Below are positions 16,966 through 25,330 of a stretch of DNA of 64,000 bases, one piece after another; within the stretch, counting starts at the first letter, position 1; every line of letters starts with the position of its first letter. The notes beneath the pieces were generated by a model. It searched no databases and was not told the origin of the DNA. It saw nothing but the letters and a program-made list of their open reading frames with translations. The translations under genes and the position numbers were made by a program. The stretch lies in contig NZ_RXZI01000002.1 in NCBI RefSeq assembly GCF_021991925.1, positions 794,857 through 858,856 of the forward strand, read 5' to 3'. This stretch comes from Sutcliffiella horikoshii. Its GTDB lineage: Bacteria; Bacillota; Bacilli; Bacillales; Bacillaceae_I.

Positions 16966-17865
16966 TTACCAGCTTGGGTAATCAGGAAACACACTTTCCA
17001 CTGTTAAGGGTAAATCCTCTTTGTTTGATAGGTCAATTGCCCATTCAACCCGCTTATTGTCATCGGATTGGGAGCCTGACCCTGAACATTCATATTCTCC
17101 GTATCTGGCGGTTTCTTCATTGGCTTGGTCTCTCCAATTATCCCAGCCCTCTTTCTTAATATGTGGTCCCATGTAGGTATGGATGAAATACGTGTGGGCA
17201 TAAGGACGCCAAGGTCTGCCAAGGTAAACACTATCCTCCTTGGCCGATCCGGTGATCTTGCATTCCAGGAACACATACCCGTACTTTTGGTCTTTTGGGG
17301 TGGAAGCGGCAGTTATGTATCCTCTGCGTAAACTATGTATTTCACATTGGAGGAATACGGCGGTAGCCGCACCAAAAATAAAGTCGATATCCCCTTCAAT
17401 ATAGCAATTTTGAAAAAGCTGACTTCCGTGGGAGGTATAAAGGGTATCTTGGTAGCCTGATAGCCTTACATTATAAAATTGATTTCGTCTGCCTGAAACA
17501 TAGAGAGAGACAGCTTGTCCAACTACTTCGCCAAAACCAGCGGTATTTTTGATGGTTAGGTTCTCCAGTCGAATGTTGTCTGCAAAAATGGAAAAAACGG
17601 GTGTTCGGAACGTCCCCAATGGTTTGCCGGATGAGTCCTTCATCGTTGCCGAATCATTATAGGAAATGGTAGTTTTTCCTTCACCATCTCCTACAATCTT
17701 GATAAAAGGTTTGTTATCAGGAATGGTTACTTTCTCTACATAGATTCCTTCTTTTAGGAAAATGGTGACAGGCTGCAGGGGATGTACTCTTACATGATCG
17801 ATGGCATCTTGTATCCTGGAGAAATCTCCAGTGCCGTCTTTAGTGACTACTATCTTTTGTCTCAT
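16966..17865 (-). CDS. Intracellular pectin methylesterase (CE8)
   Basis: 299 residues from ATG 17865 with AAGGAGG seven bases upstream. CE8 motifs: GQAV (116-119), GYQDT with Asp140 as acid/base, GDIDFIFG with Asp161 as nucleophile and LGRPW with Arg217. There is no signal peptide, so it removes methyl groups from oligogalacturonides after import. It is the only catabolic enzyme of the locus on the minus strand and separates the binding protein from its permeases. Confidence 0.92.
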   Translation of the reverse strand: MRQKIVVTKDGTGDFSRIQDAIDHVRVHPLQPVTIFLKEGIYVEKVTIPDNKPFIKIVGDGEGKTTISYNDSATMKDSSGKPLGTFRTPVFSIFADNIRLENLTIKNTAGFGEVVGQAVSLYVSGRRNQFYNVRLSGYQDTLYTSHGSQLFQNCYIEGDIDFIFGAATAVFLQCEIHSLRRGYITAASTPKDQKYGYVFLECKITGSAKEDSVYLGRPWRPYAHTYFIHTYMGPHIKKEGWDNWRDQANEETARYGEYECSGSGSQSDDNKRVEWAIDLSNKEDLPLTVESVFPDYPSW

Positions 17866-18016
17866 GAGGTGACCTCCTTGGTAAGAATAGCTGACTACCA
17901 AAATTATAAAGTAATTTTCAGTATTTTCGAATAATCAATTTGTTAGGTATTAAGTATCAAACGCAAGTATTACGAGACTTTGCCATCCCAATGTACTGTA
18001 TTGATTATAGACGTAA

Positions 18017-18030
18017 TGTAAGCGCTTTTC
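18017..18030 (+). promoter_or_regulatory. cre-like CcpA site before the permease operon
   Basis: TGTAAGCGCTTTTC keeps the central AAGCGCTT of cre but deviates in the last two bases. It lies about 86 bases before the permease start and between divergent genes. Confidence 0.45.
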
Positions 18031-18115
18031 TAAGATTTGAGTAATGAATGAATTTTTTCAATCCGCTTAGAAGGGTGAAAGGACTATATGAATAATAGGG
18101 GAGAGGTAGAGAGGA

Positions 18116-19081
18116 ATGAAAACGGAAAACGATTTAGCATTAAATAGTAATCCTGTACCACCTAAGGTAGACAGACGAGCAGAATTAAAAAAGCAAATTT
18201 GGAAAAATAGAATGATATATTTGATGATTTTACCTGGGTTATTATATTTTTTCATCTATAAATATATCCCGATGTATGGATTGATTATCTCCTTTCAAGA
18301 TTACAAACCGTACTTGGGGATCTTGGGGAGCCAGTGGGTTGGATTTGAACACTTCACCCGTCTGTTCTCTGATCCGGATTTTTGGAATATTTTCCGTAAT
18401 ACATTGATTTTATTTGCTTTAAATCTATTTATCTTCTTTCCCATTCCGATCATTATAGCTCTTATGTTGAATGAGGTGAGAATCGAACTTTTTAAACGGG
18501 GAGTCCAAACACTGATTTATATTCCTCATTTCATGTCATGGGTTGTCATTGTTTCCATCAGCTTTGTCATGCTGACGTTGGACGGCGGATTAGTGAATGG
18601 CATCATTGAATGGCTTGGTTTTAATAAGATTAATTTCCTTTTGAATCCTGATTGGTTCCGACCAATGTATATTCTCCAAGTCATATGGAGAGAAGCTGGC
18701 TGGGGGACAATCATTTTCCTTGCTGCCATCGCAGCGGTGAATCCTCAGCTGTATGAAGCGGCAAGAATCGATGGGGCAAGCCGTCTTCAAATGATGTGGC
18801 ACATAACACTTCCTGCAATAAAAGGCGTCATCGTTGTATTGCTAATCTTGAAAATCGGGGATGTTTTGGAGTTAGGGTTTGAACATGTTTATTTGCTACT
18901 TAATGCTTCCAATCGTGAAGTCGGGGAGATTTTCGATACGTATGTGTATCGGGTGGGACTCCAACAGGGACAGTTCAGTTATAGTACTGCAATTGGATTC
19001 TTTAAAGGGATAGTCGGCCTGATTCTGGTGATCGTAGCTAACTGGTTAGCGAAGAAGGCAGGAGAAGAAGGCGTATATTAA
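18116..19081 (+). CDS. ABC sugar permease, YteP/LplB type
   Basis: 321 residues, the size of YteP. A basic N-terminus, then six membrane helices and the EAA loop (YEAARIDGASRLQMMWHITLPA) that docks the ATPase. No ATPase gene is in the locus; in Bacillus the shared ATPase MsmX serves such importers, which is an inference here. RBS AGAGAGGA. First gene of a nine-gene run to 28463. Confidence 0.9.
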   Translation: MKTENDLALNSNPVPPKVDRRAELKKQIWKNRMIYLMILPGLLYFFIYKYIPMYGLIISFQDYKPYLGILGSQWVGFEHFTRLFSDPDFWNIFRNTLILFALNLFIFFPIPIIIALMLNEVRIELFKRGVQTLIYIPHFMSWVVIVSISFVMLTLDGGLVNGIIEWLGFNKINFLLNPDWFRPMYILQVIWREAGWGTIIFLAAIAAVNPQLYEAARIDGASRLQMMWHITLPAIKGVIVVLLILKIGDVLELGFEHVYLLLNASNREVGEIFDTYVYRVGLQQGQFSYSTAIGFFKGIVGLILVIVANWLAKKAGEEGVY

Positions 19082-19102
19082 TGATCAATGGAGGCGTAAA
19101 AA

Positions 19103-19978
19103 ATGGTGGATGATAAAACTTTAGGAGGTCGTCTCTTTAATTACACGAACCTCTTTCTACTTGGGCTCATAGCAATAATTACCGTATTACCATTTCTTCA
19201 TGTTATCGCAGCATCCTTTGCCACCAATGCGGAGCTGGCAGAGAAAAAGTTTCTCCTGTTTCCAACGGTTTTCAGCTTGGATGCTTATCGATACATTTTC
19301 TCAACAGATACCATTTTCAAAGCGATGGGCGTTTCCATCGGTGTGACCATCCTTGGAACAGCTTGGAGTATGTTCTTTTCCATCCTAACGGCCTATGGGT
19401 TATCGAAAAAGGATCTGGTTGGTAGAAGATTTCTATTATTCTTTGTCGTATTTACGATGCTTTTTAACGGCGGGATGATTCCTACATTCCTCGTCGTTAA
19501 GTATACAGGTCTACTTGATACGTTAGCGGCTTTGGTCATTCCGGTGACATTGAATGCTTTTAACCTTATCATTTTAAAGAGCTTCTTCCAAAATATTCCT
19601 GATTCTTTAGAAGAAGCGGCAAGAATTGATGGATGTAGTGATTTTGGGACGTTATTCCGAATTGTCATTCCGTGCTCGATGCCAGCAATTGCAACCATTT
19701 CATTATTCTATGCTGTCACCTATTGGAATACGTATATGCATGCAATTCTGTATCTCAATGATGCATCAAAATGGCCGGTCCAGGTCCTGCTGCGTCAAAT
19801 TGTCGTCCTGGCAACGGGGATTAACTACGATGGTTCAGAAATGATGGATGTGGCGCCACCTGAAATCACGGTGAAGATGGCAGTTATAGTGGTAGCGACC
19901 ATTCCTGTTTTGCTAGTATATCCATTCCTACAGAAACATTTCACGAAGGGGGCCTTGCTTGGATCCGTTAAGGAGTAA
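19103..19978 (+). CDS. ABC sugar permease, YtcP/LplC type
   Basis: 291 residues, six membrane helices, EAA loop LEEAARIDGCSDFGTLFRIVIP. The C-terminus FLQKHFTKGALLGSVKE is typical of LplC/YtcP permeases. Partner of the gene before it, 21 bases away, with GGAGG before ATG. Confidence 0.9.
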   Translation: MVDDKTLGGRLFNYTNLFLLGLIAIITVLPFLHVIAASFATNAELAEKKFLLFPTVFSLDAYRYIFSTDTIFKAMGVSIGVTILGTAWSMFFSILTAYGLSKKDLVGRRFLLFFVVFTMLFNGGMIPTFLVVKYTGLLDTLAALVIPVTLNAFNLIILKSFFQNIPDSLEEAARIDGCSDFGTLFRIVIPCSMPAIATISLFYAVTYWNTYMHAILYLNDASKWPVQVLLRQIVVLATGINYDGSEMMDVAPPEITVKMAVIVVATIPVLLVYPFLQKHFTKGALLGSVKE

Positions 19979-20011
19979 GAAAATAAATTTTAAAAATGGG
20001 GAGTGTTTGAA

Positions 20012-21118
20012 ATGACTACTAGCACAGGGGTTTGGGAGGGGCTCGAAAAGATAGATATCTTGTTTGAAGGTTTTTTTCCATGGTTGGCAGGACAGTATGA
20101 CCCTGAAAAAGGAGGGTTCTATTATGCCAGGAGTTCCATTCCAAACAGACTTTATGAGCCGGATATTGAATCGACCTCCCAAGCATTGAATATTCTAATT
20201 CGAAACAATCTGCTGAAGGATATACCATCACAAATGGCAGATAAAATGATTGCTTTTTATCAACAAAAGCAGGATTCGGTGACAGGCTACTTCTTAGATG
20301 AGAATCCATCAATGAAAAAGGACGAAGTGATGGTGCACAGGGCATTAAGTTATTCATTGGGGGCATTGGGGAAGCTTGGCAGTAAACCACGCTATCCTCT
20401 CCCCCTGATGGCAAAAACGGCGCCTGATTATGTAAAGACACCAGAGAACTATTTGGAGAAATGGAAAAGCATTGATATGCGAAACAGCTGGCGCGGTTGC
20501 GATTTATTGGGATCTTCTTGTGTGTATATCGGCGAGATGAACGAAGCGGACAGGCGTCCTTTCTTGGAAGAGGCACAGAGATACCTTAAGAGTATTCAGG
20601 ACCCAGTGACTGGCTTATGGGGGAAAGGCAGTTTATACGTGAGGATATCAGGCACATTCAAGTTACATGGCTTTTATAGCAGGTTCAATCTGCCGATGCC
20701 AAATACAGAAAAAATCTATCAAAGTTTGTTGACTTGCCTTCGTACCGAAGAAGCATATGATATGTGCTATATTCGGAATCCTATTAATCTTTTATCCTAT
20801 ATAAAGCAAGATATTCCACAGCGGGAACTGGAAGAAATCATCCGAATTACAGCTGAGAACATGAAAAAACTCAAAAGACCTGATGGGGGATTTTCCAGGG
20901 AGTCAGGAAGATCCCCTTCCGCCCCGAATGTGGCACAAGTGAAAGGTGAATATTACCCTGATATGCCTGAGGCCGTTCATTTGAGTGAGGGTTTGTTTGA
21001 AGGGGATATGAACGCAAGTACACAAGCAGTTTTAATAAGACAGCAATGCAATGAGTTGGCAGGGGAAAACTATGGACCGATTTATGGGTCTAGTAATTTT
21101 TATAAACTCTTAAAGTGA
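20012..21118 (+). CDS. Alpha/alpha-toroid protein of unknown function in the pectin operon
   Basis: About 368 residues from ATG 20012 (GGGGAG eight bases upstream; a GTG at 20003 is less well placed). No signal peptide or membrane helix. Repeated helix pairs with motifs such as DPEKGGFYYAR, DSVTGYF, DPVTGLWGKGS and RPDGGFS look like an alpha/alpha toroid of the terpene-cyclase or lyase kind. NSWRGCDLLGSSCVY is a conserved-looking core. It may be a lyase or hydrolase acting on imported pectin fragments, but no catalytic pattern that I know is present. Gene spacing is tight on both sides. Confidence 0.6.
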   Translation: MTTSTGVWEGLEKIDILFEGFFPWLAGQYDPEKGGFYYARSSIPNRLYEPDIESTSQALNILIRNNLLKDIPSQMADKMIAFYQQKQDSVTGYFLDENPSMKKDEVMVHRALSYSLGALGKLGSKPRYPLPLMAKTAPDYVKTPENYLEKWKSIDMRNSWRGCDLLGSSCVYIGEMNEADRRPFLEEAQRYLKSIQDPVTGLWGKGSLYVRISGTFKLHGFYSRFNLPMPNTEKIYQSLLTCLRTEEAYDMCYIRNPINLLSYIKQDIPQRELEEIIRITAENMKKLKRPDGGFSRESGRSPSAPNVAQVKGEYYPDMPEAVHLSEGLFEGDMNASTQAVLIRQQCNELAGENYGPIYGSSNFYKLLK

Positions 21119-21131
21119 GAGAAGTGTTCAG

Positions 21132-22337
21132 ATGATCTTGGATAGATTTAAAGTACCGAAGGAAAAAAGATTTTCAGAACAAGCGGTCATTACTCTGATG
21201 AACCAAAGCATCTTTCAATTTGGGAATGCATTATCGATGATATTCATCAATCTGTATCTTTGGCGGTTAACGAACAGCCTATTGATTAACGGCCTCTTTA
21301 ACCTGACCGCCATCCTTTCACAAGGAGTTATGACCATATTCCTCGGGAAAGTGGCGAAAAGGCGCGACAGGTTGACCATGTATCGATATGGTATTTTCTT
21401 AACCGCATTTTTCTATTTGTGTATTGTGGTAACCCAGGAATGGATGGTCGATTATTTCTACTTATTTGCCCTCTTGAAAGGGATATCCCAAGCAGCCTAT
21501 TGGATTGGTTATTTCACCCTTGTTTATGATGTTTCCAATAATGAAAATAGACATCGTTATTTGGGTTGGAACCAAATTTCCATGAGTGGTGCGAATCTTT
21601 TAGGCCCTGCCATGGCGGGCTTCATCATTAGTTTATATACAGAGTTGACTGGCTATATCATGGTCTTTTCCTTTGCCTTTATCATGTTTCTAGTTGCTGC
21701 GATGGGAAGTCTAAGGATGAAAAAAGAAACCACTCATCATAAAGCCTATTACATGAAATTTCTCCCACTATTATTGACAAAGAAGCCGGGTTTTGGACTT
21801 GTGCTTCTAGGGTGGTTCATCATTGGATTCCCGCAAGGCGTGCTGATGTATATCCCACATATACTTTTGTATGATATTTTTCCTGATGAAAGTTTCGTAG
21901 GCTATATGAACATGTTGTTTTTGATGCTTTCCATACTTGCAAGCTATGTCATTTCGCGCTTTGCGAGACTTAATGCGACAAAGACTTATCTGTTTGTAGC
22001 TGCTTTTGGGATGACCTTCTCCACGGTTTTTCTATTATGGGATATTTCCATCTGGACTGTTGTCCTGTTCATGTCCATAGGATCAATCTTTAAGCCATTA
22101 CAGGCAAATACATATGCCGCACATTATTATAGATGGCTGGACCATCTGCCATTGAAAGAAAACTTCCGAGTGGAATCGGTGGTGTTGAGAGAATCCATTA
22201 TAAATATTGGTCGAGGATTGGGCATTGTCATATTCATGATTTTCTCTGCAGAAATCAATCCAACAACCATTCCTTGGGTCATAGTATCTCTCATGGCAGT
22301 GCAGCTATTGATACCATGGATGGCAAAAGAATCTTAA
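21132..22337 (+). CDS. MFS transporter of the pectin operon
   Basis: 401 residues with about twelve membrane helices and the loop between helices 2 and 3 rich in basic residues (GKVAKRRDRLTMYRYG), typical of major facilitator proteins. Lies 14 bases after the toroid gene and 18 before kdgF. It could import monomeric uronates or export an excess product; the substrate is not readable from sequence. Confidence 0.82.
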   Translation: MILDRFKVPKEKRFSEQAVITLMNQSIFQFGNALSMIFINLYLWRLTNSLLINGLFNLTAILSQGVMTIFLGKVAKRRDRLTMYRYGIFLTAFFYLCIVVTQEWMVDYFYLFALLKGISQAAYWIGYFTLVYDVSNNENRHRYLGWNQISMSGANLLGPAMAGFIISLYTELTGYIMVFSFAFIMFLVAAMGSLRMKKETTHHKAYYMKFLPLLLTKKPGFGLVLLGWFIIGFPQGVLMYIPHILLYDIFPDESFVGYMNMLFLMLSILASYVISRFARLNATKTYLFVAAFGMTFSTVFLLWDISIWTVVLFMSIGSIFKPLQANTYAAHYYRWLDHLPLKENFRVESVVLRESIINIGRGLGIVIFMIFSAEINPTTIPWVIVSLMAVQLLIPWMAKES

Positions 22338-22354
22338 TAAAAGGAGTGAGGAAG

Positions 22355-22663
22355 ATGGTTGGAACATGGGAAAACGTAGATTTTGGGGTAAAAAGAAAAA
22401 TTTATCCGCCGGGCAAAACGCTGATGATGATGGAGGTTCACTTTGAAACAGGGGCAATCGGAGCGGAGCACAGTCATCCGCACGAGCAATTCACCTATTG
22501 TCTTAAGGGAAAGCTGGAATTTAATTTAGGCGGAGAGAAAGTGCTTCTTCAACAAGGGGAATCGCTTTTCATTCCAGGGAATGTTGTACATGGGGTGAAA
22601 GCATTGGAAGCCAGTGCTTTATTAGATACATTCACTCCCTTGCGTGAAGATTTATTGGTTTGA
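22355..22663 (+). CDS. kdgF: KdgF cupin, unsaturated uronate processing
   Basis: 102 residues from ATG 22355; a longer in-frame start at 22133 lies inside the MFS gene and is not credible. Single cupin: IKRK-like start (VKRKIYPPG), MMEVHFETGAIGAEHSHPHEQFTY and VVHG. Likely metal ligands are His39, His41, Gln45 and His79. KdgF speeds opening of 4,5-unsaturated galacturonate to 5-keto-4-deoxyuronate, feeding KduI and KduD encoded at 34995-36622. Confidence 0.9.
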   Translation: MVGTWENVDFGVKRKIYPPGKTLMMMEVHFETGAIGAEHSHPHEQFTYCLKGKLEFNLGGEKVLLQQGESLFIPGNVVHGVKALEASALLDTFTPLREDLLV

Positions 22664-22670
22664 ATGGAAG

Positions 22671-22721
22671 GAAGAGGCATGTTTTTCACCTTGTTGACAG
22701 GTAAAACGGCCTCTTTTATTT
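22671..22721 (+). terminator. Possible terminator after kdgF
   Basis: AAGAGGC (22672-22678) pairs with GCCTCTT (22709-22715), then TTATTT. The loop is long (30 bases), so it is probably leaky. Confidence 0.4.
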
Positions 22722-22722
22722 A
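22694..22722 (+). promoter_or_regulatory. Possible internal sigma-A promoter before the second GH28 gene
   Basis: TTGACA (22694-22699), 17-base spacer, TATTTA (22717-22722). Perfect -35, moderate -10, located 29 bases before the GTG start. It overlaps the possible terminator. Confidence 0.45.
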
Positions 22723-22750
22723 GATTTCTATTAATTAGGAGGGATGATAA

Positions 22751-24280
22751 GTGGTTGTATATGATATTACCACCTATGGAGCAAAAGGAGATAACCAGAC
22801 TGATAACACAAAAGCAATAGCTAAAGCCATAACAGATTGTGCAGGGAATGGGGGAGGTACGGTATTTATTCCCGCGGGTGACTATCTGACAGGTCCCTTC
22901 GTGATGAAAAGCAATATTACTCTTTATCTTGATGCAGGCTCAACAGTAATTTTCAGAGATGATTTCGATGTTTATCCAAGCATCAAGACAAGATGGTCTG
23001 GATATGAGTGCTATGGTTTTTCTCCGCTGATCTTTGGGAGATCCTTGAAGAATGTGAGTATTAAAGGGCATGGTGTAATAGATGGCCAAGGTAAAGCTTG
23101 GTGGGAAATAAACAAACGTCTTAAAGAAGGAGAAACGGTTAGCACCTCTGTAACGAAGGAAATTCGTCGGTATAACGAGGCTATGCTTGAACCCCTCTCT
23201 ACCAATTTAGTAGAGTGGGATTCTCAATTCCTTCGGCCGCCGCTTCTTCAGCTTATGGATTGTGAACACGTCACCATAGAAGGTGTCACCCTTCAAAATT
23301 CCCCCTTTTGGAATACCCATCTTGTCTACTGCCGGGATGTTCAAGTCAGGGGAGTAACATTTAAGAATCCTTCTGATACTCCAAACGGAGATGGATTTGA
23401 TATTGATTCTTGTTCCAATGTGAGGGTATCTGACTGTCATTTTGATGTCGGGGATGATTGCCTTTGCTTGAAGTCTGGAATCAATGAAGACGGGAGAAGG
23501 GTAGGAAGGCCGACGGAAAATGTCACAGTATCCAATTGTACGATGCTCCGTGGTCATGGAGGAGTGGTGATGGGAAGTGAAAACTCCGGTGGGATCCGTA
23601 ATGTAACAGTTTCCAATTGTATTTTTATCGGGACTGACAGGGGGATACGAATCAAAACGAATCGCGCACGAGGTGCTTATATTGAAAATATTCTTGTAAA
23701 CAACATTTATATGGAGGATGTTTTTTGTCCGTTTTCAATCAACTCCTTCTATCGCTATGGGGTGGATGAGAATGATCCAACCATGAATTCATTGGAAGCA
23801 ATTCCAGTCAGTGAGAAAACACCAAAGGTGAAACATATCAGATTAAGTAATGTTACAGCGAAGAAATGTCGGGCGGCAGCGGGATTCGTTCATGGACTGC
23901 CAGAAATGCCTGTTCAGGATATCTCTTTATCTAATGTTCACATTGAGATGACGAACGATGCAAATGAGGCAGGTGGAGAGCCTGATATGGTAAAAGAAGT
24001 CATCATCATGGCCGGAGAAGGGCTGTATGGAAAATTCATCGATGGAATGGAGTTGAATCAGGTTCGAATTGAAACAAGACAAGGGCCAGCTTTATATTTA
24101 GAAGAATCATCAGATGTGGAAATCCAAAACCTACAGATGAAAAACCTGCATGAGAATACACCAGTCGTCATGATGAAAAATGCACTGGATATCTATATAT
24201 CAGGCAGGCAATACGAAAAATTAATGGATAGCTATGCCGAACACACAAACAGTCAAATAAATGCTGCTCAAGTACGATGA
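22751..24280 (+). CDS. Second intracellular GH28 glycoside hydrolase
   Basis: 509 residues, GTG start with AGGAGGG upstream. GH28 motifs: NGDGFD with Asp214, GDD at 234-236, GHG at 268-270 and RIK at 300-302. No signal peptide. Relative to the first GH28 protein (12807) it has a longer C-terminal part. Likely an exo-acting galacturonidase on (rhamno)galacturonan oligomers. Its stop overlaps an alternative start of the following hydrolase. Confidence 0.88.
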   Translation: MVVYDITTYGAKGDNQTDNTKAIAKAITDCAGNGGGTVFIPAGDYLTGPFVMKSNITLYLDAGSTVIFRDDFDVYPSIKTRWSGYECYGFSPLIFGRSLKNVSIKGHGVIDGQGKAWWEINKRLKEGETVSTSVTKEIRRYNEAMLEPLSTNLVEWDSQFLRPPLLQLMDCEHVTIEGVTLQNSPFWNTHLVYCRDVQVRGVTFKNPSDTPNGDGFDIDSCSNVRVSDCHFDVGDDCLCLKSGINEDGRRVGRPTENVTVSNCTMLRGHGGVVMGSENSGGIRNVTVSNCIFIGTDRGIRIKTNRARGAYIENILVNNIYMEDVFCPFSINSFYRYGVDENDPTMNSLEAIPVSEKTPKVKHIRLSNVTAKKCRAAAGFVHGLPEMPVQDISLSNVHIEMTNDANEAGGEPDMVKEVIIMAGEGLYGKFIDGMELNQVRIETRQGPALYLEESSDVEIQNLQMKNLHENTPVVMMKNALDIYISGRQYEKLMDSYAEHTNSQINAAQVR

Positions 24281-24297
24281 AGGGAGGAAGAAGTTCT

Positions 24298-25314
24298 ATG
24301 TGGAATCCAGATGGCTTCCTTCAAGCTTTGTACGAAGAAAGGCTTCAAGATCATACCCATGATTTTGATGTCGGATGGCAATCAAAGAAAATAAAGCAAT
24401 TTCAGCTACTATTGGGAGATTTCCCACCATTCGCACCGGACATGAAACCAACTACAATAGAAGTCCGTGAAAACGAAGAATACACAAGGCTTCACCTTCA
24501 GATCACAACCTATCCACACTTGAAAATGCCATTTTACCTCCTCATTCCAAAGAGAGGGATAGATTCTAAAAGTAAACGTCCCGTTGTTATGGCCATACAT
24601 GGTCATGGTTATGGAAGCAAGGAAGCTATCGGGTTGGATCCAGCTGGAATAGAGAGAAGCGAACCTGGCATTCATAATAATTTTGCAGTGGAGCTGGTTA
24701 AGAAAGGGGTACTGGTGGCAGTACCGGAACTCATTGGATTTGGGGATAGACGGATGATGAAAGATCAGCAATATGAACCCACAGAAAGAAACTCATGCTT
24801 TCAACTTGCAAGTAGTTTATTGATGATGGGGAAAACATTGGCAGGGCTAAGAATCAATGAATGTAGAAGACTATTAGACTATCTACTCACAAGGGAGGAT
24901 ATCGATGGCGAGCAGATAGGTATCATGGGCCTTTCAGGTGGAGGTCTTGTAGGTGCTTATACAGCTGTTCTGGATGAACGGATCAAGGCAACAGTTGTCA
25001 GTGGTTATGCCAATACGTTTAAAGGAAGCATCATGGATAGGAATCATTGTCTTGATAATTATATTCCGAACATTTTGGAGGTTGCAGAGATGCCGGACCT
25101 TCTGGGACTTATGGTACCAAGACCACTATTCATTGAGTCTGGAAAAGAAGATAAGGTCTTCCCAATCAAGCATGCAAAGGAAGCATACAGCAGAATCAAA
25201 GAAATCTATCGGGCATTTGATGCCCATGCAGCATTAGAGGTTGAATTTTTCGATGGTGGCCATGAGATAAATGGGAAAAAGTCCTATGATTGGCTAATCC
25301 GACAATTAACGTAA
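24298..25314 (+). CDS. Alpha/beta hydrolase, putative acetyl or feruloyl esterase
   Basis: 338 residues from ATG 24298 (GGAGG about 11 bases upstream; an ATG at 24277 overlaps the preceding gene). Oxyanion loop AIHGHGYGSKEA, nucleophile elbow GLSGGG, acid in SGKEDKVFP and His in GGHEI. Large abhydrolase_7-like layout, no signal peptide. In this context removal of acetyl or other esters from pectin fragments is likely; the specific substrate is not known. Confidence 0.78.
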   Translation: MWNPDGFLQALYEERLQDHTHDFDVGWQSKKIKQFQLLLGDFPPFAPDMKPTTIEVRENEEYTRLHLQITTYPHLKMPFYLLIPKRGIDSKSKRPVVMAIHGHGYGSKEAIGLDPAGIERSEPGIHNNFAVELVKKGVLVAVPELIGFGDRRMMKDQQYEPTERNSCFQLASSLLMMGKTLAGLRINECRRLLDYLLTREDIDGEQIGIMGLSGGGLVGAYTAVLDERIKATVVSGYANTFKGSIMDRNHCLDNYIPNILEVAEMPDLLGLMVPRPLFIESGKEDKVFPIKHAKEAYSRIKEIYRAFDAHAALEVEFFDGGHEINGKKSYDWLIRQLT

Positions 25315-25330
25315 AAAGGACGTGTAGCTA

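Noticed and set aside
22133..22354. Upstream extension of the KdgF frame into the MFS gene
   Set aside because: The cupin fold and a good RBS begin at 22355; the extension has no family match and would overlap 200 bases of the MFS gene.
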